DNA from: Amblyornis subalaris
Lineage: Eukaryota > Chordata > Aves > Passeriformes > Ptilonorhynchidae
Reading direction: 5' to 3'
Assembly: GCA_018881555.1 (NCBI GenBank)
Contig: JACAXG010000061.1
Coordinates: forward strand, 2,542,001 to 2,606,000
DNA: 64,000 nt
The notes under the pieces are model-generated. The model was not told the DNA's origin and did no database searches. It was given only the letters and a program-made list of their open reading frames with translations. Both the position numbers and the translations under genes were made by a program. Positions 29,350 to 42,300 of this stretch are shown one piece after another. How positions within the stretch are numbered: the first letter of the stretch is position 1; each line of letters begins with the position of its first letter.

Positions 29350-30309
29350 TATCAGTGGACTTAAATTTTATTGAGGGGAAAAAAAGGTTTACATGTAGAC
29401 ATAGGTTTTTCCATTCATACTTTCAAAACTCCAGAAAGGACTGGAAACAAACTTTCTCCATCATTATTTCGATACCAAAAAGTTGGCAATTTTTTCTTTC
29501 ATGAACAGCAAATTATATAACTAATTGCTATGTTCAATAAATACTTTTTCTCCTGCACCAATTAAGGGGAAATATCCAACCAAGTACAACAAAACCCCCA
29601 GGAATTTAACAGTTTTAACTTCAATTGTTATCCACTGTGTAGCAATCCAGAAACTTTTTTCTATAAAACACAGCCTTAATTTTGAGTGTACAAGGATCTA
29701 CTCTCCCAGTCAGTCAAATACCAAATTTTGCTCTAGCTCAAATAGTCTACTGTCAAAGCAACTACCTGACAAAAAAAAAAAAAAATCCTCTGGTTCATGA
29801 CTATCTAAGCAAATTTGTCATTACAGAAAAGGCTCGAAGTCATTACTCTTTTATCAAAGTAACAGGTAAACATTTTANCAGAAAGATTAACAAGTTACTT
29901 GGAAATGCAGGTTTATGTTAAAGTATCCGAGTGTGTATACTACATGACATGCAAGCTTTAAAAATATCAATGCTCTCTTCTGATTAGTCAGGAGTCCAAC
30001 TGTTTTAAAAATGAAATAGGAATGACTTCCAAAATGTATCAGCACTTTGGGTTCTCTATTTCATTTTGCTCAAGGTGTTTTACTACACAAAAACTACAAC
30101 AATTACAATATTTAAGAGTATTACAATAAGGAGGGAGGGAAAATAAGAATACTTCAACTGAAAATATGTATATTCTAAATGAACCAAAGACTTGCAAAAG
30201 AGCTGGAAGGAGGACAAGAAAGAGAAGATGGAAGGGAAAGCAGTAGGGAAGCTAAAGATCTGAACTTTGTATTTAAAAATCAAGTCCTCAACTGTAACTC
30301 TTCTGATCT
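29350..30309 (-). other. TRA2A: TRA2A 3' UTR
   Basis: Sequence between the TRA2A stop codon and its probable polyadenylation site. It is AT-rich, with a T-run on the sense strand (A-run at 29770–29785 on plus). Its 3' end is inferred from the polyadenylation signal at 29367–29372. Confidence 0.65.
29367..29372 (-). terminator. TRA2A: Likely TRA2A polyadenylation signal
   Basis: This is the first AATAAA downstream of the TRA2A stop codon on the minus strand. It is followed 25–60 nt later by a GU/U-rich stretch (TTTTGTCTTTCATTTGCATT), as expected for a downstream element. It implies a 3' UTR of about 0.95 kb ending near 29345–29355. Confidence 0.7.
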
Positions 30310-30320
30310 TCAGTAGCGCC
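30310..30320 (-). CDS. TRA2A: TRA2A terminal coding exon (last three residues and stop)
   Basis: Only 11 coding nt: two bases completing Arg, then Arg, Tyr and TGA, giving the conserved C-terminus RRY. The acceptor is TTTTTTGTTTTTTCCAG. The rest of the exon is 3' UTR. Confidence 0.9.
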
Positions 30321-33300
30321 CTGGAAAAAACAAAAAATGACACAATTACTAATTACACAATTACAAACTAACTGCATACGTGTTATCTCAGCTTAACTGT
30401 GCCCAGCTTTTTTTGCTTTCGCGTTCCAAATTTCCACCGATCAATTCATATAACAACAGTGTTTATGTGAGCCAGATTCTATTAATTCACTTGTATTTTA
30501 CTTACTTGGACTATAGGAACGGGATCTCGATCGTGATCGGTATCGACTATAATAAGGCGATGGTGATCGTCTCCTTTAAAGGAAATTAAAAAAGAAACCA
30601 AACAACATCCATTATGAAAGAAGCCTTATTCACATCACTTCTACAGAACAGAACCACTTCCTTAGCACTGAAAGACTTGGCCTGCATGAATGATTTCTGC
30701 TTTATTTGGCTGTGGCTTACAGTTATTTACCAAATGCTTTTATATTTCTCTATTTGACGTGTTTAAAACTATAAAATATTCCCAGACAAAGAATTTAATA
30801 AACTCTCACTAGCCTTACAAACACATAAGTGCTTTTCCAGATGCCTACAATTCTTGTTGAACAGCATTCTCTGAAACCAGATAACTTTCAAAACAGCGAG
30901 ATGGTTATGAAATGTCAAGCATTAAAAATCCCATCTACAAATAATCCCTTTTTAAACAGCAGTGTGTATCAGCTGTCTCTGGTTCTATATACAGCATAGA
31001 AAAACGAGTTCCCTTTTTATCTGTCCACTTGATTCCTGGGGTACATGCTCTACACCTCCTTCACGTAACAAAATTAACCCCTTGCCCAACTGAACAACCA
31101 AATCACATAAACACTGAAGATTCTGACTACTTTAATCCCACAAAACCTAAGGGAATGAGGGTCTAACACATGACAGGCATATATGCAGAATATTGCTACA
31201 AACTGAGTAACATGTTTTATCATCTAACTTTTCAGTATTCCCAACAAATCCACTGTTCTTACAGAAATAAAACAAAGATGAGGTACCTGTATCTGTAGTC
31301 ATATTCTTCGTATCTGTCATATCCTCTGTCATAGCCCCTATCATAATATGAGTCACGGCGACGACCTGCTCCACCGCCACCACCTCCTCCACTGCTATTA
31401 GGGAAAAAACAAAAAACTCTTTGGCTATCTACTCTTCATCTTGGTTTAAATTATTAGAGAAATGAATTTAAATTACTTTAAAGCTTTTTTAAAGTGGTCT
31501 TGTAGTAAAACAGACACTTAAGACTATGCCACAAAACAAATCTACAAACGAAATTTTTAAATAAAAACACCTTCAAAAACCCCCAGAAAAACAAGGGATT
31601 TGAGTCTAATTCCCATCAAACTCAAAGGCAAATGGGCACCATAGTATTTCAGTAGGCTAAGGATGCATTAACTGATCATGTTGGATGTATTTTTTAATAA
31701 TAGCTCCTTCAGAATTTTTATAAATAAAGATACAATTAACTGCAGTAAGATTTAACAGTATATGTGAACCACATAATGCATTCTTTATATTAGTAACTTT
31801 GTGATAAAACACAACTGGCATAACTCCAGATTTCTTTAAAGGTACCTGTAGTTCTTTCTTCCACCAGACTCCAGCATTCAGTTTAAATCCATTGAACTTA
31901 CTGTGTTGGCCTGCCCATGTAGATGCCTGGGGTGGGTGTATGTGCTCTCTTGGTGATTGAGTAATCCACTCGAATCCTCCTGCCATCCAGCTCCATTCCA
32001 TTTGCATGCTCCATCGCCTGCAGGAGAGACAAGGAACAGGGATGTGAAATCTGCAACCTGCTGGTAACTATGGAAGGCTATGTACAAACACACGATTTTC
32101 CATCAGAAAAACAAGCCCTGAACTTGTTCTGTTTAGACTGGTTACTAGTGCCCCACTGTGGCGGATGGCTCATCTCTGGTCCCCTGGCCCGTCTGCCGGT
32201 AGTGTTACAGGACCGCACTGGGGTGCCGGACTAATGCAACACTCAATCCCTTCTTAAGGGAGCACAGGCTAAACCAACTAACACAACCACTTTCCCTAGA
32301 CTTTGTCTTCCACCCATCTGAAAGGTAAACTGAAAGTCAAAACAGCTTTTTTCTGAAAACTGCATCTTTCCTCCCGCCGTCTCTGACCCAGAGGGGACGG
32401 GCNGATTCAAAAGCTGTGCAAAACAGTGGCTTCCTGTAGGGTGCATATGGCCGGATTACTGCTCGTCGGCTGCCATTTCATGCTCTCCCAGCCTCCTGCC
32501 ATCTCCCTTACAAGGACCTACTTCAGCAGAGCTTAGTAAAATGGCGGGTTCAGCCTACATGGATACCTAATTACAACCTTCCACCCCACTCCCTTTCACA
32601 ATAGCAGCTCGCTGAAGTGATACACACAAGGGTCTGCACTCAGCCGCCCGAGCCTTCAGACCCGCCCGCAGCCCCTACTCGCACTCGCTGGGTGTTCCAG
32701 CCCCANCTTCTCCACTCTCTGAGAATCAGTAACGATGGCCTTTCACAAACTCAAATCAAAGTAAGTTCTCCAGAGGAGCACAGCGTACTTTTGAGAATTA
32801 TATTCATGCAACAGCAACCTAAAAACCCAAACCCCAAGAAACCCACAACAGTTAATTTTAACAGTTAATGCTGGTCTTGAAAGGGTTTTTAAAAATCTGC
32901 TTTTCAATTTTTAATAGCTTTTATTAGCTGCTCCAGGATCTCTGAAATACTAATACACACCACTTCTCAACACTAAGCACAGCACTTAGTCCAATATACA
33001 TTATTTTAGTTTTTCATATGTGGAGAAGAGACACTGTTACAATCTTGAGTTAAAGACCATAACCACTTTGCTATTTTTCATCTGAAAAAAACACCCCCCA
33101 ACCTCAAAACATGAAGGTGCCTGTAAGCAGAGCATTTTTTTTTCCTTTTCTTTTTTAATAATGAAACAATTATTCATAAATTTAACTTTTTTGCAACTCT
33201 AACAAGAGCCTTATTGAATTTACATACAAGTTATACAGGAAATACAGAAACCCGAATACACATGATTTAACTGATGTCCCCAAACTGGAACTGACTGATG

Positions 33301-36300
33301 ATCAGTAACCTATTTTACTACACTGAGTTTGTATTTTAATAATGCTGTTTGTGTCCATACTATATCGCCACCTAGTGAGTTGTGTTCCCATACCAAACTA
33401 ACGACATTTAGCCAACCGCACAGCAAAGAGCATTTCAAGTCTTTCAACATACACTCAGGTATATTTTGTGACTAAAACACGCTCCTCAACTTTAGTTTCC
33501 TAGCCTTAACACCATTTTTTTTAAGTCCTGTTCCGCAAGGACAGGATGATCTAAATGAAAATAAATGTGTGCATGAATCCTAGGAAAGTGTGTGTGCCCC
33601 AACCTAAGAATGAATGCTGCAAATATCTGGCTGAAAAATTAACTTCAAGCATCTTTCTGGAAATGCAGCAAGTTAACTTGTAAGAAATTTTCTGCTTCCA
33701 GTCAACAACTTGCAGAATAATAAGCCTCGCTGACAAGAAGCCACCTCAAACCCAGAACGTCTGACATGTGTGTCTTATTTAGCTAAGCCAACAAACACCT
33801 CTTCAAGAGGAAGTTCTTTGACAGAGGGAGCAGTACAGAGAAGAGCAACACACCAGCAAGAGAGATGAAGAATTAATTTTGAGAGTTGCCTCTTTGTTTA
33901 AGAAATAGCATGAAATGTGTTACATTTCAGTGGATAAAGATTAGTTCATAATTACCAGACTGCACGGAACTCCCAACACCCTGGTCATAATGTCTGATGT
34001 CCTACCCAATATTAGAACATTAATTTTCTTATGGTTCAGCAGCTGTCAGCAATAACTGCCAACAAAAAAATTTAAAATAAACAAAATCTTTAATAGATAT
34101 ACAAAAATAATAAAGCCCCTTACAGTTCTGACTGCATCCTCCAAATGCAGAAAAGCCAAAACCTACAATAATTAATTGTATGGATCACTCACATTCAGTA
34201 ATTAGCAACTTGAAATTCCTTCTAAAGATGTTCCCACATTCTCTACACTACTCTTAATGTGCACATCTCAGGTCTCCGAAGCAAAGTACTTATGTGGACA
34301 TTATTAGGCAAGGACTACTGCAAGATGACCAAAAGGCCCATTTGAAAACCCAAGTTCACATCACTGATACAACAGTATTTATCTTGCATGAAAGCTGTAA
34401 AAATATATTACTGATTCTAATCACTGGCATTTCTGTGCTTTATTGAAAGTTAAAACAGTTTACAAGAAAATTTTGGATTTTACAGTTTTATAGTATGTCC
34501 TATTCAAAACAAGTTTCAGTTACCTTTTCTTGCTGTTTTTGGGTATGCGTGACTGCTGTGTTAAGAATATTTAAGTGACAAAGAGAAAAAATTGCACATT
34601 CTCTCTAACAACACAGAAGACATTCTCAAGTACTGCCGAAGATGATCAAATGAAACTTTTTAAAGAGAAAAATCAAATTATATTGGGGATTAAGACACAC
34701 AATACCCTCTTAGGAGTCTTTAACTGTCAAAAATCAGTTTTCATTACAACCTGGATTGTTTTCCAATTATTTCAATGTTGTTGAAAGACTTGCATGGCTT
34801 TTGCAAGAGGACAGTAAGCAAGAAAACAGGATTCCTATAAACATATATTATTAATTCTGGTAGCAAATTCTANGGAAAAATTCATTTTTGTAGGCCAGAT
34901 TACACATTGACACGCCTGCAGTCAGAAAACAGAGAATTAGGACTGGGAATGGCACAGGTTCAATCTCAGATCCCATTTTTAAAGTTTTACAGTTTTAAGC
35001 CTTCAGCAGACTATCTATAATAACACAACTTATTATCTGCAAGGTGTTAGTTTGACAAAATGAGCAGTTCCCAAACTACAGTATCATCATCTCCAGTGGC
35101 CCAAAACAGTCAGACAGCATTAAATTTAACAAAGATTTCAATTTCATTTGATATTTAATACAGCATGTGCTGTTTTCTACAGGTATGAGCAGTTGGAGTA
35201 AAACAAGTTTGGAAACACAACTTTTAATTAAATGCACAAACTTACACAGGTGCCTGGTATTAGTTAAACAATCAAGAACTCACTGAAAAAATTAAAGACT
35301 CAGTCTGGATAACAGCTTTGAATTACTTCAGTAACTTGACATCACTAAAAGTTAGCAACATACAGAGTGAATACACTTCAATAGTCAAACATTAGCAATT
35401 TATGTTGTGACTTATTTTGAAAATGTTTTTGCNTGATTTAAAAATACCTATACAAGGTACTGTCTTTTTTTTTGTTTTGCTTACTGTGGTTTTCAGGGGT
35501 TTCTTGTCTGTTTTTTAGCAGAAGTTCTTCCCATACTGTATTTAATGTCAGTGATAAAAACATCATCTCCACTGTATCACAGGTACAGCAAGGGATGAAA
35601 GACACACTACATTACATCCCCCACTCCCCAATATACTGATTACTCCTTCAGGTCCACATTTATTGAGGACAAGTTAAAGCAAATTCTGAAAAAAAAAAGA
35701 AAAATCTGATGGAATTAATAAAGAAATTAAGAAACTCATCTTTTTACACTTGTTGCAGTCTGCCAAGTTCAATTCAAGTGCCCATTTCACTTCTGAAAAA
35801 GTCAATTTACATTCTCTAGTTTGAGATTAAAAAAAAGTTCCAATATGGTCAATGATAATTTTAAACATATACAATTATGAGCCTAAGCATTAATAGATTC
35901 AATGTATTCTCTTTAAAGCATACTTTAGAGTTTCAGAGTCAAAAAATACAGGATTTTAGAAAACCAAAATGAAGGATTGAATGTTTCTGCAAGTATTAGC
36001 AATTTTATGATATTTCAGAGTCTCCAAAAGTCTGTAACTTGTAATTCCAAACATCTGAGACCTTCTAGTGCTCTTTTCTGGTATATCAAGGGTTGTTTTT
36101 GATCCCATGAACAATACTTAAACCATTTCTTCTACAAACCATGGGAGTTTTGTTCAGTAATGTTGGTTCTAAATTAATCTGCTTGCTGCACAGATTAAAT
36201 GTTTCACAAATTGAACTGATAAACCCCATTATTATTCTGGGCTTTGGCAACTGAATTATGTTAATGGTTTGTGTTGATTGTTAATGGACAGTACTTCAGA

Positions 36301-39300
36301 AAATGGTTCTGGAAAGATGGTCAAAACTGTGAAGAACATGTAACTAGCATTAGAAATCAGAAGCTCCATATTGCCAACAGCTGCTGTAGCTGACACTTAG
36401 ATGAGTTCCTCCTACAGACAGTACACTCACAGTAGCCTCAGTTTAAACAACTAACACTTCACAGTCTGAGCCTCTGCAAAGCTGGTTTAGCAGTATATGA
36501 AATCCCTGGGAACTGTAGTAAGAACCATGTCCCTACAACAGCCAGCACTTTTCACTCATGATCCTCTCAACTTACTGTTAACCCTCACTCACTCAACTTT
36601 TTTCTCATCCTAGTACACAGAAGTTTGTGATCCTCTTAAACACAGGAAGAAAATCCTTATAGGCAGGTGAATATCCTCTATAATTTAGTGACAATATTGC
36701 AAAACATTAAAACACTGGCTCCATGCCAGTGTTGCCAATACTGAGAAATACGTAAGAGATCATGATAAACACGTCTTTAACAGATGTTTACAGATAGTGC
36801 CCTCTGCATGTTGCACACGTAGTTCTGAGGACTTGGAAAAGGGTGGTCAAGATAAGACACTAGAATACCCAAGGCAAAAAAGCAATTCCAAATATTTAAA
36901 AAAACCCCAACAACTTTTCGAAATAAAAAACAACTTCACAAAAAATGAAACCCACTATACCCATTCTAAAAACAGGTAGACAATAACAGCAGCTTTTCAA
37001 ACAGGCTTTGAACAAGCTCACAGACAAGAACATTGGCACAGCAAAACCTCAGGTTTCTAGACAACCTCAGACATTGATCAGATGTTTTCTAGACATCCAT
37101 CAGTCCTTGACATTTATTGTCTCCTATCACACTTTGAACTAAAGACAGTGTCCATGAGCCTCTTCAATATGGGTCAAAACCTAAGAATCCAGTCAAATGT
37201 TACTTTGCAAACACTCTACCACTGCAATAAAAGCCACCTGATGGAAAAGGAACCTTCTGTCTGATCATAAAGTTTCATCTCAACCTCAGTACGGTTTCAA
37301 ATAGAATAGAAGATATTCCATAAGGAATCTCCTGCATTGGACACATGCTTTGAAAACTTCTTTCCCAGTCCTGTTAAAGTGAAATGAATGAAGCTACTGT
37401 GATGCTCTGACAGCGACTCCACCTAGTAGTTGTCAAAAGTTAAACCTCCCTTGCTCTTTATAACAAAGATGATCATGAACAGCTAACCAGGCTGCTACAG
37501 TGCCATAATCTGAAATTCTGAAATTTTAAAACAGTTTAAGTAAAAATAAACTTTAAAACCGCCCCTTTGGTGTTTTTAGGACTCTGTGAAATATCACCTT
37601 TAAGAAATGCTATTTTACATTGGGATTTCCAACATGTCAAGCTGCCTGACAACTCAAAATGTATTTGCCACCATATGGACACTGTACCACTTGGTTTCAG
37701 AATCATGATCCACAGAAACATTTNAACCAGTTCAATAATTGATCCAGTTTATAAAAGTGGTAACCAGGGATGACAAAGATTCTGAGGGATTTCAGCTGCA
37801 AAAGAATCCACGCACAACTGACACTGTTCAATCCTTCAGTTATGAAAGTTTAAACGTAACTACTCACAATTAGTTTGGTGTCAAAGTATGTCTGCTGAGA
37901 AGCTTCCCTGTGCTACTTCTCCTGAAGGGCAATAGAAAAGGTTATGAAAAATCCTCACTTTTCTGTAGAGTTCTACTCTCATTTAATCCATCTATCTTTA
38001 AAAGGGCTGGAATTTAGTTCAATGTTTCATCTCTTTATTTAGATGTTTAAGATGTTGAGGGTTTGGGATTATGGTTATTGTTTTTGGTTGGAGGTTTTTT
38101 AATTACTAATATTTTTAAGAGGAAAGTTACTAAAAGTAATTCAAGTGTCATTGCTTTTATGCATACTCAACTTTTTCGACTATCTTCCAAACACAGAATT
38201 GCTTCATTTCCTTCAGTGTTCTCCTACAGGGCCTGTCACAGAATTTCACACCTACAGCTATATAGATCTATATTTATTAGTCTCCCCTTTTTCTACACCA
38301 GCTGCCACTTATTGCCATCTTCAAATCTGTCCTAAAGGCCCATGAAATAAATCAAATAAACAAGTTTTTCTCCTGTCCTTCTTGCCAAAGTATTTCAGTT
38401 ATTTAAGTTCCAGGTGCTGGGAGGGTTTATATCCTTTCCCCCTCCTTCAGGCACAAGCCTGTTGGGGGAAAAAGCGTGTTTAATTACATTACAAATTATT
38501 TCAGTTCCTGCTTAAGGTCCTAATCCTTACTTCTGTATTTCTGAATGCAAGTAACATCCCTTTTTTTCCCCTTTGCATTCCAGTTCTGTAGTATCTGCCA
38601 AAACAGCTTTATACTAAACAAATAACTTCATGCTATTTACACGGAACATTTTCAGAAATGCACGGTGTCACGCATGACCATTCGCATGACCATTGCCCAT
38701 GGCAACCAGCAAAAACCCCACTTCTAAAGACATAGGAAGGTGTAAAACAGACAAGACTGGGACATGAATGTGTCAAGGAATACTGTGCCAATATTTTGGA
38801 TGTGAAATGTTTTGCTAACAGTCACTTTTACAAAATCCCAACACGCTCAGTGTGCAAAGAAATGCAAGGCTCCAAGTTAGAAGACAGTAGGCCATTAGAG
38901 GCAGATGGATACACAGCAATCCACCCCATTAACCTCTCCATCAACCTATCCAAGTGACAGTGTTGAAAAATACAGAAGGGACACTAGAAGTTTTGTGTCC
39001 TTTTACTCACCTCTATAACCTGCAACAACCACAAATATATATACATCTACAAATGTTACTCTTGCCGTAAACTGATTCGAACTTAGTTCAATCAAGTAAT
39101 CCACAAAATAGGCTTTTTTTCATTAAAGTATCATCAACTGGCATTAGAGTTCTCATTTTTCAGCTCCTGATAGGTGCCAGAGCTGTCATCCTCCCTCCCT
39201 TCAATGCTAAAGGAATTGTAAGGAGAGGAGTCATATTTAATATCTCCTTATAAATAAACTTATCAAATGCAAACAGAATCAAACAGCAAATCTGAAACAT

Positions 39301-42300
39301 CTGCCCAAAACTATTAATCCATACAAGATGAAGCCCATGACTCAGTCTGTCCCGAAGAGATAATATCACAATGCAGGCTTAAAGACTTTTTTTAGAGGAT
39401 GTGTCCTTACTTTTAATAGCAATTTTATCTACAAATTTCAGTAGATGTGGTAAAATTCACAGTATCATTACAGGGGTAAAAAAAGTACTGCTTATTGTGG
39501 TGAATACAGGCTGCTATTCATATTCTTTGATTCTTTCCTTACGGATCAATTACACTAACAACTCAGTCTAGCTATTAACAACTATCTGTACAACAAGGAA
39601 AGCAACTGACCAAGGCACAAATCAAGACAAACCCCATCACTTTTCAAGCGCATAATGACATCCTTAAGAGAGGAAAATGCAAAGGGAATCTCCAGAATTT
39701 TGATACAGAAAACTACTTTAAAAAGTTAAATTCCAAAATGTTTCAAAAATACCATAGACATAGAAGCCTCGAAGATTTATTTTCATTTTGAAGTAACAGA
39801 CTAAAATCAAAGTCCAGTGCTAATTGGTGATTCAATACAGACAGCTTACGCTCAAAATCTGCCCACGCATCTGAACACTGAANTAAAATGCTTCATTTGT
39901 TCGAAACTGCCACATTGCTTGAACAAAGTATTTTAAATTAATCTCACTGTAAAAACCTGCTAGTGCATACACATTCAAAAACTTTTTTTTTTTTAACAGA
40001 GAATTCATGAAGACAATGCATAAAGAGCACACCTGCAAAAAGTAGTAAAACATGAATTTACCTCTTTGGAATCATCAATTCTCTCAAAATAAACAAAAGC
40101 AAATCCTCTTGATCGCCCGGTCCGCTGATCATAAACCACATTGACCCCAGTCAAAGGTCCGTAACGGGAGAAGACTTCACGCAAATCTCTCTCAGTAGTG
40201 TACAAGCTGAGACCAAACACCCCAAGACAGGTATTAGGATCTGGATTAGCCTGGTAAGACAAATGTTCAACTTCAGTTAATTTTATTGAAAACAATTCAT
40301 ATATTCTTGTATCAAAAATTATCAATTATAAAAAAAATTAATCTGAAGAAAACTAAACACAGGTTAATACAAAGTTTTAACAGTTATCATTCTAATTGTA
40401 AGACATTTTCAAAAAGCAACTACTTTCAGTGGTTTTTATTTTAGAAAAAAGACCAACACAAACTTCTTGTTGAAAAACTCAGTTGGTAAAAATTAAGCAT
40501 TCTGATTCACAGAAAAGCTACAGCATAACAGGAACCCATTCTATTATTATTTCATACTGAAATTCCCAACAAGCTGCAGATACCACACAGGAACCTGTCC
40601 TGAGGACAGGTCTGCCAGCCTGAACTCCCACCTTCAGCCTTTTTGCATGGTCATCATGGCACTAAAGAGTGCACACTGCCTCCAGCAGCCCACACTAAAT
40701 GTGAGCACTTGAGCTCCTAAGTACAGACAACCGAACTATAATTTAGCTTCTACTGAAACTTCCTCCCCCTCAACACTCCCTATCCAAGTATACTGAAAGT
40801 CAATATTTACATTTGGAAGTTAATCTTTCCACTTGTAAACTGGATGAAAGTCACCTGCTTCTTTCATCTAGAGAGCAGCAAGTGCTGAAGGCCAGTTCTG
40901 TGAAACTGTAATCCAAAAGCATGCATACTTCTCTAGAGCAAAACTTCTGACTCTCTAACATGATGTGGGATACTTAATAAATTTCACTTCACCTAGATAA
41001 AGTCAAATATGTAATAGTACAAGGTACAGTTTCTCTTTTAGGTTCAACATTTCTCTAATGCCAAATCCTCTGTAAGAATTATTTTGATCAAAATCAACTC
41101 TTTTTTTCAGTTAAGCTTCTGGCACCTGTAATACAAGATGCAGCAATTTAAAACACCAGCAACAAGCACAGGGATTTAATGTTTCTGCCAAAATAACAAC
41201 TGGAAGTTGACACAGCTGAAATTTGTACTTCAGTTTCAGATAAGTCATTTATGCACAGTAATTTATGCCTCAGAGCCTGCCTTTCAGCCTGATTCAAAGA
41301 GTGAAAAGGTTTAGATCTTGTCATGCTCTTTTCAGTGCATTTGTTCAAGAACCTATAGTGAAAACAAGATGCCCACACTACTCATATATTTGAAGCTCCT
41401 TTCTTTCCATTTGTCAAAGTTCAAACTTCTGTTTTAAGACATGAATCTTCTGTAATTCCTTACTATAGCTGAAGAACACAACAAAACCTTACAGTTTGTA
41501 ATTCGAAAGTTTTAATTATATATGTCTAGATACATATTTTTTACTGCATATTTCAATCTATCTGATAATTCAATGGCACTGGCAGCTATACTAATTTTAT
41601 TACTGAACTCCTCTAAGTGTAACGAAATCTGTCTTTTAAATCATTGTTTGAGTAAGTTCTTCTACACATCCACATCTGCTGCCCTTTTTTAACATTCCTC
41701 TTACACTTAAATCCTGCTACCTTTCCTGAAGCAAGAGAAGTACTAAAATCAGCCTGCAGACCCTAAGTGCCAAATGACAACTGCATCACCACTGGAAGGA
41801 CTAAAAGGCAGCTTTTCTATTAGGTTTTTGTACTGCCTCCGCCAACCCAGTATGCAAGCTCTCTACAAGAACGGAAGTGGCAAAATTGCTACCAGTTTTC
41901 CCAGTGTCTTTAGGACCTTGTTATTAAGGGGATTTCAAATCTGATTTCAGTTTCATTTTGACACTACTAGAACTACTCCTTAGAATTAACATGAAACTCA
42001 CTGTGGAAACACTTGCAGTGTTTCACGAAGTCACTTCCAAGGCAGAAAAATGTCTTCACATAGCAAAGCATCCTAATATTTCCTGGAGTAGTCAGATGGA
42101 TTCTTCCACCTTTCACCAGAAAAACTGCTAATCCACTTGAAGTTCAGCTATTTCTGCCAATTTTTCAAGACACTAGATTAATATTTACTTCATAGTGATT
42201 AGATGCTGGCAACAATCCATAAAAAGCTACTATGAACATTGCATCACAACAGCTTGAGCCACTGCATTTAGCACTGCTGGAGTCTTGCCCTTTCCACACT

